Assembly (NCBI GenBank): GCA_022600955.1
Contig: JAHZJK010000017.1
Location: 95,366-159,365 of the forward strand
Direction of reading: 5' to 3'
Length of the DNA stretch: 64,000 nt
Source: Gammaproteobacteria bacterium
Lineage (GTDB): Bacteria > Pseudomonadota > Gammaproteobacteria > Steroidobacterales > Woeseiaceae
The notes below the pieces were generated by a model that was given only the letters and a program-made list of their open reading frames with translations, had not been told where the DNA came from and made no database searches. Both the position numbers and the translations under genes were made by a program. Shown here piece after piece: positions 26,356 to 35,839 of this stretch; positions within the stretch are counted from its first letter, which is position 1; each line of letters starts with the position of its first letter.

Positions 26356-27858
26356 CTACATCTGACCTTCAATAGGCAGGAAACTCATCAGCCATGTCTT
26401 GATCCGGCGCCAGCGGCCGGCGTGCGGTTCGACGGTTGCGACGGCATCTCCGTTGCCATCCGGGTAGCGCCACAGTAGCTGACCAGAATCCGACAGGGAC
26501 AGTCTGTAAGTCGACTCGCTCAGCGATTCCAGAAAACTGGTCGACATCTGGGTTGCCATTTCGACAGACTTGGCGGCAAGACCCATCTCCGTGTTGATAT
26601 ATAGAGAGCGCGGATCCAGGTTGAACGAGCCAACGAAGAGACGCGCACGATCAACAACAGACACTTTGCTGTGCAAAGTCGTCTTGGTACCCACTCGCTC
26701 GTCAAATCCCGGCCGCAACTCGTACAGCTCTACACCTTGTTGCAAAAGCGGCTTGCGATACCTGGCGTAGACAGCGTGCACACTTGCGTGGTTTGTCGAA
26801 GCCAGTGAGTTGGTCACAATAACGACCCGGACACCCCGACTGACCAGCCGCGCGAAAAAGTCTACGCCTCGCTTTTGCGGCACAAAATACGGTGAGATTA
26901 TGATGAGCTCATCACGCGCCTGCTCAGCCATCTTCAGCAGATAGTCGTAGGTCTTGCTGGCCGGTTGCTTGATCAGGCTGCGGACTTTCTCCGGATCGTC
27001 CATCACCATGTCTGCATCGGCCGGGCAAAAATCGAGATCCTGCAACCGTGGATGATCCCGCACACGAACAGCTACCTCTCGCAGAAAATCATTTTCCTTG
27101 TGGCCGGCCACAAACTTCTTGCCAGACTCGAGCACATCCGTAATCGTATCGTAGCGAACCAGGCTGCCGAACACATTGACTGGAATAGCCTCCGGCATGT
27201 TCCAGTACTCATCAAATCCATCCGATACTCGATTGACGACTGCACCAATTGCCAGCAGATCCTCGTCCAGGAACTCTGATTTACCGCCAGTTTCGAAATA
27301 CTCGTCGGCAATATTGCGGCCGCCTACAATCGTCACCTGATTGTCAACCGTGAAAGACTTGTTGTGCATGCGCCGGTTCAGGACATTGAAGTTCGCGATG
27401 AAGCTGATAAACCTGGAGCGGCGGCGAGGGAATGGGTTGAACACCCGTACCTCGATATTGATGTGATCGTTTAACGACAGCAGACCGGTGTCGATTGGGT
27501 GTGTCAGTGCGTCGTCCATGAGCAACCGTACCCGCACACCGCGATCCGCCGCGGCAACGAGACGCAGCGCGATCAGGTTGCCGCTAAGGTCATCTCGAAT
27601 CAGGTAGCTCTGAATATCAATACTGCACTCTGCAGCATCAATTAATGCAAGACGGGTGCTTAGAGCTTCAGGCCCATCGTACAACCGGTACAGACCGCAG
27701 CGTCCCGCATGCGTTTGCAGCCAGTTTTTAGCCGACTGCCCCAATACCGTTGCGCCGGTCTCGGCAATCTTGAATGACGCCTTGCGCTCCGGTAGGTCAA
27801 AGTACTTTTGATACTTGCTCGGCACTCTAGTACCGACCAGCGTCGCCAACATTCCCAT
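26356..27858 (-). CDS. Phospholipase D family protein (cardiolipin synthase ClsC-like)
   Basis: About 500 residues from ATG 27858 (MGMLATLVGTRVPS). The track runs on upstream, but that stretch lacks conserved features. Two HKD motifs are present: HNKSFTVDNQVTIVGGRN and HSKVSVVDRARLFVGSFNLDPRS, each with HxK(x4)D, the catalytic pair of the phospholipase D superfamily. It could form cardiolipin from phosphatidylglycerol and phosphatidylethanolamine, as ClsC does. Divergent from the FAD oxidase gene across 231 bases that hold no further ORF I can support. Confidence 0.9.
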   Translation of the reverse strand: MGMLATLVGTRVPSKYQKYFDLPERKASFKIAETGATVLGQSAKNWLQTHAGRCGLYRLYDGPEALSTRLALIDAAECSIDIQSYLIRDDLSGNLIALRLVAAADRGVRVRLLMDDALTHPIDTGLLSLNDHINIEVRVFNPFPRRRSRFISFIANFNVLNRRMHNKSFTVDNQVTIVGGRNIADEYFETGGKSEFLDEDLLAIGAVVNRVSDGFDEYWNMPEAIPVNVFGSLVRYDTITDVLESGKKFVAGHKENDFLREVAVRVRDHPRLQDLDFCPADADMVMDDPEKVRSLIKQPASKTYDYLLKMAEQARDELIIISPYFVPQKRGVDFFARLVSRGVRVVIVTNSLASTNHASVHAVYARYRKPLLQQGVELYELRPGFDERVGTKTTLHSKVSVVDRARLFVGSFNLDPRSLYINTEMGLAAKSVEMATQMSTSFLESLSESTYRLSLSDSGQLLWRYPDGNGDAVATVEPHAGRWRRIKTWLMSFLPIEGQM

Positions 27859-28089
27859 ACGCCCAATATTACACCGAGTTCGGCCCCGTATATGGGTTTG
27901 CGAACAACAACATACGACGACCAGCGATACGGCGACTTGACAATAAATAATAAAGTACGACAGCTCCATTGCGCGGCCCCGTGGCGTATGCAACGATGCT
28001 CGTGAAATTGAAAAAGGCACAGCTGCTGAAAAGCAGTCTCGCAAAGCCACCGGTCTACGGGTTTGACCTACGACAGCGGAGTTACCAAT

Positions 28090-29442
28090 ATGAAGTCACA
28101 AGGATTTCGTGACACGGGCAAAATCGTTCGACGCCCTGCACGCCCCGGGGTCTACGCACCTACCAATCTGGCTCGCCTGATGCGCTGCATGGACACTGGC
28201 GCCAATCTCGCGTTACCGATCCGCCCGCGCGGTGCTGATACGTCTGCAACCGACTGCAACGTCAGCCCGTCCGGCACCGTTGTGGATACGGCCGGACTCG
28301 ACCGAATCGTGCATATCGATAACTACAACCATACAGTTACGGCAGAAGCCGGCGTGCGCATCGGCGTATTGGTTGCAGCACTTGCGGAACATGGTCTGGA
28401 ACTCACGGGTGTATATGACCAGACCGAGCGCACCCTGGGCGGCGCTTTGGCCGCACCTTGCATGGGACCCGGCATCGGGGGTCAGGCGTCATTTTTTTCC
28501 AGCCAGGTCATTGCGCTGAAAGTTGTAACAGCCAGCGGCAAGGTTATGAAGATCGACGAGACGCAAAAGAATTTGCTCGCGGCATTTCGCCTGAATTACG
28601 GCATGCTCGGCGTGATCTACGAGGTGACCTTGCAGGTCCGACCGATCGCAACGTTCTCAGCCAGTCACCGGAGCATGGACATTGATACGTTCGCAGAAGT
28701 TGCGGACCGTATCTCCAAGGGGAACGTCGGCTTCAAGTTTTACCTGTTGCCATATCGCAATCACGTCTACATTGACGTCAGGCGCTATGAGAAGAAGGCC
28801 GGCAGTGCGTACCAGACCCCTTGGAAAATCAAAGACTGGGGTGAGAGCACGGTGTTACCGAACGTGTTCAAGTCGCTGGGTCGCGTTCTGCCTATCCCTT
28901 CGGTTCGCTACCAGCTGATCGACAGTATTTCTGCAGCGACGCATGGTCTCGTCAACTCCAGGCTCGTCAGAAAAGGTAATAATAATGCTGCGGGCGGGCG
29001 TCACCGCCGCCGCAAGCCGAAGGGCCTCCTGTACTCTACCTGGTGCTTCCCGGCGTCTGATTTCTCGCTGGTCGTGAAAGCCTACGCACGCTTCTGCCGC
29101 GAAACATTTGCACAGACTGCATATCGGTGCGATATGCCAGCGGTCGGATACCGTGTAGCGCAAGACACCAGCGCGTTGTTGTCGCCCTCATTTGACGAGC
29201 CGTTGATCGCATTACAGACCGTTTCGACGCAAAAGAAAGGCTGGGACGATTTTGTTATGCACCTCGCCGAATTCGCAGAAAACTGGGGCGGCACACCCTT
29301 GTTCAATCAGACGCAGGCGGCACGGCCAGAGTATGTCGCGCAGACCTACGGCGGACGCGTAGAGTTTTTTCGCAAGCTCAGAAGGCAGCTTGATCCCGAA
29401 AACCGGCTTCTTACGCCATTCCTGGCTCGAACATTCACCTGA
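28090..29442 (+). CDS. FAD-binding oxidoreductase (aldonolactone/alditol oxidase type)
   Basis: About 450 residues from ATG 28090 (MKSQGFRDTGKIVRRP). A PCMH-type FAD-binding domain shows LPIRPRGADTSATDCN, VDTAGLDRIVHIDN, TVTAEAGVRIGVL and TLGGALAAPCMGPGIGGQ; the C-terminus DPENRLLTPFL matches sugar-lactone oxidases. The substrate is unknown. An unusual very basic stretch (RHRRRKPKGLL) sits around residue 305. It is followed by the PadR regulator 188 bases downstream. Confidence 0.88.
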   Translation: MKSQGFRDTGKIVRRPARPGVYAPTNLARLMRCMDTGANLALPIRPRGADTSATDCNVSPSGTVVDTAGLDRIVHIDNYNHTVTAEAGVRIGVLVAALAEHGLELTGVYDQTERTLGGALAAPCMGPGIGGQASFFSSQVIALKVVTASGKVMKIDETQKNLLAAFRLNYGMLGVIYEVTLQVRPIATFSASHRSMDIDTFAEVADRISKGNVGFKFYLLPYRNHVYIDVRRYEKKAGSAYQTPWKIKDWGESTVLPNVFKSLGRVLPIPSVRYQLIDSISAATHGLVNSRLVRKGNNNAAGGRHRRRKPKGLLYSTWCFPASDFSLVVKAYARFCRETFAQTAYRCDMPAVGYRVAQDTSALLSPSFDEPLIALQTVSTQKKGWDDFVMHLAEFAENWGGTPLFNQTQAARPEYVAQTYGGRVEFFRKLRRQLDPENRLLTPFLARTFT

Positions 29443-29542
29443 CGTCGCGCGAGGTGCCAGTCGAAATACTCAGCGCGCCTTTCCCTGGCGCCCGCTAGTT
29501 TTTAACTTACTGTTTTTGAAGTTCTTTTTCGCCGTTACAAAT

Positions 29543-29587
29543 CGATACACAAAATCACTGGATTTCATGTATCGGGCTGATACTATG
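29543..29587. promoter_or_regulatory. Inverted repeats upstream of padR (candidate PadR operator)
   Basis: CGATACA (29543-29549) pairs with TGTATCG (29568-29574). A second dyad, CATGTATC-gggct-GATACTATG (29566-29587), overlaps it. They lie 44-88 bases before ATG 29631. PadR proteins often bind ATGT/ACAT-type dyads upstream of their own gene, so autorepression is plausible; this is inference from position and symmetry. Confidence 0.5.
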
Positions 29588-29630
29588 CATCGCCTCGATA
29601 TATAGCGATCAGTCGCTTAGCGGAAAGAAT

Positions 29631-30173
29631 ATGGATGTAAAAACAGTCTGCCTAGGCATGCTTACTGATGGTGCAGCCAGCGGCTACGACCTGAAAAAGC
29701 AGTTCGAATCTTCATTCGGCCATTTTTTTGCCGCCGGCTTTGGCTCAATCTACCCCGCTTTGTCGTCTCTGGCCGACTCCGGACTTGTCACGTGTACGCG
29801 CATTCCTCAGGACGGCAAACCAGATCGTAAAGTGTATGCAATCACCGCGGAAGGACGCGAGCACCTGCTACATACGCTGGACAACTCCGAGCCGTCCCAC
29901 AAAGTTCGATCAGAGTTTCTGGCCACGCTGTGTTTCTCACATTTGATGAGCGACGATCAGGTGCAACGAATATTCGACCACCGACTGGCGGAAGTTTGTG
30001 ACTACCTGAACATGTTCGATGAAATTGAGTCGAATGGAATGCAGGACTTGTCGGCTGGTATGCAATTCGTCGTGGGTTTCAGTCGAGCGATGAATGAAGC
30101 CAGGCAAAAGTACATTAGTGAACACCGGCATATGCTGGCCAACGACAATCCCGTCAGTTCTGCGACTGGGTAG
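29631..30173 (+). CDS. PadR family transcriptional regulator
   Basis: A 180-residue protein. The N-terminal winged helix shows LGMLTDGAASGYDLKKQFES, FGSIYPALSSLADSGLV and RKVYAITAEGREHL, all PadR hallmarks; the C-terminal helical half (about residues 90-165) would dimerise. PadR regulators commonly repress efflux genes and release on drug or phenolic ligands. The adaptor and RND permease genes follow 25 bases downstream, making it the likely regulator of that operon. Confidence 0.94.
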   Translation: MDVKTVCLGMLTDGAASGYDLKKQFESSFGHFFAAGFGSIYPALSSLADSGLVTCTRIPQDGKPDRKVYAITAEGREHLLHTLDNSEPSHKVRSEFLATLCFSHLMSDDQVQRIFDHRLAEVCDYLNMFDEIESNGMQDLSAGMQFVVGFSRAMNEARQKYISEHRHMLANDNPVSSATG

Positions 30174-30198
30174 TAGGAATAATCATGGAATCAGGCAA

Positions 30199-31326
30199 AT
30201 GAATCGTTACAAGTCTTGGCTCGTTTCGGCCGGTATTATTATTGCGATCGTGCTGTGGCTGGCCTCCGGCCAGTTGCGCAGTGACGAGGAAAAATCGGGC
30301 ACGGAAAGCGCGCTGGCGAACGAATCGACGAACCTTGCTTCGAAGAACGCCGTCCGCGTACGCACGCAGTCGGCGGAGCAGGTGCAACGCACGATCACCA
30401 TTAATGGCAACACCGCTCCGGCACGCATTGTCGAGCTGTCCGCCGAAACCGATGGGCGCGTCGTTTTCGTTGGCGCGGAGCGCGGCGCGAGTGTCGAGCG
30501 CGGCAAGATCATCGTGCGTCTCGATGAGCGCGATCGCAAGGCTCGCTTGTCACAGGCAGAAGCAACCGTAAAGCAGCGTGAGGTTGAACACGCGGCTCGA
30601 GTGAAATTGAAATCCGATAGCTATGTTTCTGAAGCGCAACTCCAGGAAGCTGTCGCTCTGCTTGAGGCCGCGAAAGCTGAATTAACGCGCGCAACGCTGG
30701 ATCTCGGCTACATGAATGTTCGTGCCCCTTTCGGCGGCGCGCTGCAGGCTCGCATGGTCGAAATTGGTGACTTCGTAAAGCGCGGCGACCCGATTGCCAG
30801 CTTTGTTGATAACCGTACCATCGTCGTTTCGGCAAATCTGTCGGAGTTTGATGCTCGTCATGTCAATGTCGACGATTCAGCCGAAGCAGAACTCGCAACG
30901 GGTGAGACGGTACACGGGCGAATTCGATACGTTGCCCCCGTCGCCGACGAGGCGACCCGTACCTTCAAGGTTGAACTCGAAATTGACAACCAGGACGGCA
31001 CGCTGCGTGCCGGCGGCACCGCAGAGTTACGAATCCCGGCCGAAGAGGTGCTTGCTCATCGACTGTCACCATCACTGTTGACACTCGATGATGCTGGCAA
31101 TGTCGGCGTGAAAATCGTGAATGCGGATGGCGAGGTTGAGTTCGTCGTGGCCGACATCGCTTTGTCGTCTAACGACGGCGTCTGGCTGGCCGGACTTCCG
31201 CGTACAGCTACAATTATCACCGTCGGCCAGGGATACGTTTCCAACGGCGCCGTGGTCGATCCGATTGCGGAAAATGAAGTGAATACAGCCGTAGCCATCA
31301 AGGCTGGTGATGCCGAGGCCGAGTAA
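30199..31326 (+). CDS. RND efflux periplasmic adaptor (membrane-fusion protein) 1
   Basis: About 375 residues from ATG 30199 (MNRYKSWLVSAGIIIAIVLWL); the longer track version enters the PadR gene. A signal anchor is followed by a barrel-sandwich hybrid (VELSAETDGRVVFVGAERGASVERGKIIVRLD), an alpha-hairpin (RLSQAEATVKQREVEH) and LGYMNVRAPFGGALQARMVEIGDFVKRGD. No lipobox, unlike the two adaptors of the next operon. Its TAA overlaps the permease ATG (TAATG). Confidence 0.92.
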   Translation: MNRYKSWLVSAGIIIAIVLWLASGQLRSDEEKSGTESALANESTNLASKNAVRVRTQSAEQVQRTITINGNTAPARIVELSAETDGRVVFVGAERGASVERGKIIVRLDERDRKARLSQAEATVKQREVEHAARVKLKSDSYVSEAQLQEAVALLEAAKAELTRATLDLGYMNVRAPFGGALQARMVEIGDFVKRGDPIASFVDNRTIVVSANLSEFDARHVNVDDSAEAELATGETVHGRIRYVAPVADEATRTFKVELEIDNQDGTLRAGGTAELRIPAEEVLAHRLSPSLLTLDDAGNVGVKIVNADGEVEFVVADIALSSNDGVWLAGLPRTATIITVGQGYVSNGAVVDPIAENEVNTAVAIKAGDAEAE

Positions 31327-34300
31327 TGACTGTCATTGAAGCTGCGATGTCGCGATCGAGGACCGTCATTCTTTCGCTAATTGTTGTCCTCGTTGGTGGG
31401 ATGTATGCCTACCTAACGATTCCGAAGGAAGCGGAACCGGACATCGAGATTCCGATCATCTATGTGAGCATCAGTCACGATGGAATCTCTCCTGAGGATG
31501 CAGAACGTTTGCTGGTACGTCCTGTGGAACAGGAAGTACGTTCGATTGAAGGCATTAAAGAAATGTCCGCGAACGCCTATGAAGGCGGCGCAAACGTGCA
31601 ACTCGAATTTGATGCGGGCATTGATACTGATAAAGCCCTGCAGGACGTACGCGAGAAGGTCGACAAGGCGAAAGCCAAGCTCCCTGGAGAAACCGACGAG
31701 CCTACGGTCAATGAAGTCAAGGTCTCGCGTTTTGACCCTATGCTGGTACTGAATCTCGCTGGCAATGTTCCGGAACGCATGCTGACGACGATTGCTAAAG
31801 ACCTGAAGGAAAAAATTGAAGGCCTGAGCGGCGTGCTGGAAGTCAACCTCATCGGCACGCGTGAAGAATTGATGGAAGTCGTGGTCGACCCACTGTCGAT
31901 GGAAGCTTACGGCCTGGATCAGGCACAGATTATCAACTTCATCAGCCGCAACAACCGACTGGTCGCCGCGGGCGCGTTGCACTCCAGTGAAGGTCGTTTC
32001 CCGGTCAAAGTCCCGGGTGTTTTCGAAAGCGCCGAAGACGTTCTCGACATGCCCATCAAGGCGGTCGGCGACCGCGTCGTGCACTTTAAAGACATCGCAG
32101 AAGTGCGCCGCACGTATAAGGACGCCGAGTCTGTTGCAAGGCTGAACGGCAAACCGGCAATTGCGATTGAGGTCGTGCAACGTGCGGGCGCGAACGTTGT
32201 TGACACCGTCGCTACGGTGAAAGCTTTGATCGCTGAGGAGCAGAGCTACTGGCCCGGCGACATTCAGGTGGTTGCCTCGCGAGACAAGTCGAAGGATGTC
32301 GACGACATGCTTAGCGAGCTGCAGAACAGTGTGTTGGCTGCTGTACTGCTCGTATTCATTGTGATCATCGGTATTCTTGGCATTCGCTCTGCCCTGCTTG
32401 TTGGTGTCGCTATACCTGGCAGTTTTCTCATGGGCATTCTGCTAATCGGTTCCTTTGGCGTCACGATCAATATGATGGTCCTGTTCGCATTGATAATGGC
32501 TGTGGGAATGCTGGTAGACGGCGCCATCGTTGTGACCGAAATGGCTGATCGCCGACTGGCTGAGGGAGAGTCACGATTTGACGCGTACTCGCGCGCCGCG
32601 ATTCGCATGGCGTGGCCGATTATTGCATCGACCTGCACGACGCTCGCTGCGTTCGTTCCACTGGCATTCTGGCCAGGGACGTCTGGCGAGTTCATGAAGT
32701 ACCTGCCAATTACACTGATAGCGGTTCTATCTGCGTCGCTCGTGATGGCACTGCTGTTCGTGCCAACGCTTGGATCAATTTTCGGCAAGACTGGCGCCAA
32801 TACAGCGGACGCTCGTCGCAATCTGTCGGCCGCGGAAACCGGTGATCTGGACACGGTGACCGGCTTTACGGGCAACTATGTGCGCTTCCTGAAGAATTCA
32901 TTGCGACGCCCGTGGCTTAGCGTTGCCGGTGTAACCGCGCTGCTTATTACGGTCTATGTGGCATTCATTTCATTCGGCAAGGGCATAGAATATTTTCCGA
33001 AAGTTGAGCAACCATTCGGCCTGGTCGACATACGAGCTCGCGGCGACCTCTCCACAGAGGAACGGGATTTCCTCGTCCGCCAGGTTGAGGAGCGCGTGCT
33101 GGACATGCCGGAGATTGAGTATGTGTACGCAAAAACTGGTAGTACCGACAATGGCGCAGAGGACCAGATTGGTTCTTTGACACTGAACTACATTGACTGG
33201 CAACAACGACGGCCCGCAGTCGAAATTCTCGCAGAAATACGAGAGCGCATGACGGACCTCGCAGGCATTCGCGTCGAAAGCCGTGAGCCCGATCCAGGCC
33301 CGCCGATTGGCAAGCCGGTCCGCATTGAATTCTCGTCACGCTTTCCCGATCGGCTTGCATCAGCTGTTGCGGACGTGCGCGCGCTGATGGACAGCACGCC
33401 CGGACTCATCAACATTGAGGACAGCAGGCCGCTGCCGGGCATCGAATGGCAGATCAAGGTCGATCGCGCCGAAGCAGCGCGTTTTGGCGCTGACATTTCC
33501 CTTGTCGGAGCAATGGTTCAACTGGTCACCAACGGCATCAAGATTGGTGAATATCGTCCTGATGACAGCGACGACGAAATCGACATCCGCGTTCGCTATC
33601 CTGAAAGCAGTCGCAGTCTCGCCCAGATTGATGAGCTGCGTATCCCTTCCGAGAATGGCCTGGTGCCAATCAGTACATTCGTGGAACGCGTTCCCGCCCA
33701 GAAAGTTGGCAACATTCGCCGCATCGACATGCGTCGCACGATAGCGATCGATGCTGACGTTGACCCTGACTTCCTGGTGGCGGACGTTGTTGCCAAATTG
33801 CGCTCGGAGTTGCCGAACATCAAGATTGACCCGAGTGTAGCGCTGGCATTCGGCGGCAGCACCGCCGATCAGGAGGAAGACCAGGCATTCCTCGCAAGTG
33901 CCATGCTTATGGCATTGGCGATCATGGCAATTATCCTGGTCACGCAATTCAACAGCATTTATCAGGCTGGCCTGATCCTCACTGCGGTCGTTTTTTCTAC
34001 GGGAGGAGTCCTGCTGGGCCACCTCATAATGGGCAAGCCGTTTGGCGTCATCATGAGCAGTGTTGGTGTGATCACTCTCGCCGGTATTGTAGTCAACAAC
34101 AATATCGTCTTCATCGACACCTATAACGTATTGCGCAGTCGTGGCGAGGCCGCGTTCGATGCCATCCTCAGAACTTGTGCAATTCGCCTGCGACCAGTCA
34201 TGTTAACGACAGTTACTACGATCGTCGGACTTATGCCGATGGTCCTCGGCGTAAATATCAATCTCGTCGACCGGGAAGTCTCCATTGGTGCCCCCAGTTC

Positions 34301-34469
34301 GCAATGGTGGACCCAGTTGGCATCGTCAGTCGCCGGCGGCCTGGCATTCGCCACTGTATTGACGCTATTGCTAACCCCGTGCCTGCTGATGATCCAGGCA
34401 AATATCGGTGAGCGCCTGAAGCAACGACAGGGCCGTGGCGCGAGCTTAACGGCGACCGCCAGCAGCTGA
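31326..34469 (+). CDS. RND efflux permease 1
   Basis: A 1047-residue RND transporter: two halves each with a periplasmic porter domain and six transmembrane helices. The fourth-helix motif reads MAVGMLVDGAIVVTEMADRR, with a single Asp at the proton-relay site instead of the AcrB Asp pair. Near the end, GVITLAGIVVNNNIVFIDTYN is the matching second-half motif. It is co-translated with adaptor 1 and probably regulated by PadR. Substrate unknown; no outer-membrane factor gene is nearby. Confidence 0.95.
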   Translation: MTVIEAAMSRSRTVILSLIVVLVGGMYAYLTIPKEAEPDIEIPIIYVSISHDGISPEDAERLLVRPVEQEVRSIEGIKEMSANAYEGGANVQLEFDAGIDTDKALQDVREKVDKAKAKLPGETDEPTVNEVKVSRFDPMLVLNLAGNVPERMLTTIAKDLKEKIEGLSGVLEVNLIGTREELMEVVVDPLSMEAYGLDQAQIINFISRNNRLVAAGALHSSEGRFPVKVPGVFESAEDVLDMPIKAVGDRVVHFKDIAEVRRTYKDAESVARLNGKPAIAIEVVQRAGANVVDTVATVKALIAEEQSYWPGDIQVVASRDKSKDVDDMLSELQNSVLAAVLLVFIVIIGILGIRSALLVGVAIPGSFLMGILLIGSFGVTINMMVLFALIMAVGMLVDGAIVVTEMADRRLAEGESRFDAYSRAAIRMAWPIIASTCTTLAAFVPLAFWPGTSGEFMKYLPITLIAVLSASLVMALLFVPTLGSIFGKTGANTADARRNLSAAETGDLDTVTGFTGNYVRFLKNSLRRPWLSVAGVTALLITVYVAFISFGKGIEYFPKVEQPFGLVDIRARGDLSTEERDFLVRQVEERVLDMPEIEYVYAKTGSTDNGAEDQIGSLTLNYIDWQQRRPAVEILAEIRERMTDLAGIRVESREPDPGPPIGKPVRIEFSSRFPDRLASAVADVRALMDSTPGLINIEDSRPLPGIEWQIKVDRAEAARFGADISLVGAMVQLVTNGIKIGEYRPDDSDDEIDIRVRYPESSRSLAQIDELRIPSENGLVPISTFVERVPAQKVGNIRRIDMRRTIAIDADVDPDFLVADVVAKLRSELPNIKIDPSVALAFGGSTADQEEDQAFLASAMLMALAIMAIILVTQFNSIYQAGLILTAVVFSTGGVLLGHLIMGKPFGVIMSSVGVITLAGIVVNNNIVFIDTYNVLRSRGEAAFDAILRTCAIRLRPVMLTTVTTIVGLMPMVLGVNINLVDREVSIGAPSSQWWTQLASSVAGGLAFATVLTLLLTPCLLMIQANIGERLKQRQGRGASLTATASS

Positions 34470-34626
34470 CATCGCGCTCGAGCGAAAATAGTCGCTGCAA
34501 AATCAATCCAAAACCTGCTCTGATGCATCTAAGAGATGAGTGGCGGCAGTAGCTACTTACGCTCTAACACTAAGTCGTTGAATTGCATATAAATTAGTCC
34601 GACCAGTCTAAGTGTGACCGGATCAG

Positions 34627-34669
34627 TTGCGTTATACCGAACTAGTGTTATACTTCACTACAACACTAA
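34627..34669 (+). promoter_or_regulatory. Promoter and overlapping inverted repeat of the second efflux operon
   Basis: A -35-like TTGCGT (34627-34632) and a -10 TATACT (34649-34654) are separated by 16 bases. The dyad TAGTGTT (34643-34649) and AACACTA (34662-34668) flanks the -10 and start point. A third AACACTAA lies at 34566-34573 as a possible auxiliary site. An operator here would block promoter access, suggesting a local-type repressor that is not encoded next to the operon. Confidence 0.55.
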
Positions 34670-34690
34670 ACAATAGAATCAACAAAAATC

Positions 34691-35776
34691 ATGAAGAATC
34701 CGACCATCAAAGCAGTTTTGCCGATCGCGATACTTTTCGCCTCTTCCATTCTCGTCTCAGGATGCGGCGTCGGTGAGGCAAGTGTTGCCGATGCTGAAGA
34801 AATCCAGGCCGCGACCCCCGTCCCGGTCGAAGTAGCTCTGCCGATGCACACAGACATATTTGCAACGTATGCCGCCAGTGCCTCTATCTCTTCAGATTCA
34901 GATGCTCCAGTCACCGCCCGTGTCGGCGGCGAAATTGTCGAGCTACTGGTTGAGGAAGGCGACCAGGTCGGTGCCGGACAAGTGCTGGCACGGCTTGATG
35001 GAGAACGACTGCGTCTCGAGATGCTGGCTGAAAAAGCCAATCTCGAACGTGCCCGCAAGGAGTACAAACGCAATCAGGACTTGCACGCACGCGGATTAGT
35101 CAGTGCTTCATCGTTTGACGGGTTCAAATATGATCTCGATGCGCTGGCCGCCAGTTACGAGCTGAAACGCCTGAATTACGACTATTCGAATATCCGGGCA
35201 CCGATTGCCGGTATCGTTTCATCCCGGGACGTCAAGCCTGGCCAGAACCTGCAGGTCGGCGATGTTGCATTCCGCATAACGGACACAGTCGAACTGGTCG
35301 CCTATCTGCAGATCCCGCAGGCTGAACTTTCGAAGTTTCAGGCAGGTCACGCTGCCACCGTAGAAGTCGCCGCGATGCCGGACGCCAAGTTCGCTGCGAC
35401 AATCGTGCGCATCAGCCCGACAATCGACGCGCGCAACGGTACCTTCCGTGCTACCGCAATAATCGACAACAGCGACGGTGAACTGGCGCCGGGCATGTTC
35501 GGTCGTTTTACGATTGCTTACGAAAAACACGAGAACGCGTTGGTTATTCCATCGCATGCCTTGCTTGATGAAGACGATGAGCAGACTGTTTACGTCGTGA
35601 GCAATGGCGAGGTTGTTCGCCGTGTCGTTGAGACAGGCATTGAAAGTGCGGGTCGCATTGAGATACTCGATGGACTCAGGGACGACGAGCAAATCGTCGT
35701 TGTCGGTCACTCTGGCCTGCGTGACGGAGCGAAAGTTCTGGCGCACGTCGTCGACCGCAGCAGCTTCACAGGCTGA
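34691..35776 (+). CDS. RND efflux periplasmic adaptor lipoprotein 2
   Basis: A 361-residue adaptor with a lipoprotein signal (ILFASSILVSGCG), then VTARVGGEIVELLVEEGDQVGAGQVLARLDG (lipoyl half), a short alpha-hairpin (LERARKEYKRNQDLHARGLVSASSFD), and NIRAPIAGIVSSRDVKPGQ. It is a paralogue of the next gene, with matching blocks throughout. It anchors in the inner membrane and should bridge an RND permease to an outer-membrane channel. Confidence 0.92.
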   Translation: MKNPTIKAVLPIAILFASSILVSGCGVGEASVADAEEIQAATPVPVEVALPMHTDIFATYAASASISSDSDAPVTARVGGEIVELLVEEGDQVGAGQVLARLDGERLRLEMLAEKANLERARKEYKRNQDLHARGLVSASSFDGFKYDLDALAASYELKRLNYDYSNIRAPIAGIVSSRDVKPGQNLQVGDVAFRITDTVELVAYLQIPQAELSKFQAGHAATVEVAAMPDAKFAATIVRISPTIDARNGTFRATAIIDNSDGELAPGMFGRFTIAYEKHENALVIPSHALLDEDDEQTVYVVSNGEVVRRVVETGIESAGRIEILDGLRDDEQIVVVGHSGLRDGAKVLAHVVDRSSFTG

Positions 35777-35839
35777 TCTATTCTTGCTGCGCTCGTCAGA
35801 TAATGTCGATCGCAGCAGCATGAGCATAAGGGGATTCTC

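Noticed and set aside
31413-32180. Minus-strand ORF of 255 aa inside RND permease 1
   Set aside because: Antisense shadow of a well-conserved permease; no family motif.
35750-35819. 15-base near-direct repeat (GTCGAYCGCAGCAGC) around the end of adaptor 2
   Set aside because: Only two copies with one mismatch; could be chance or a small duplication with no clear role.
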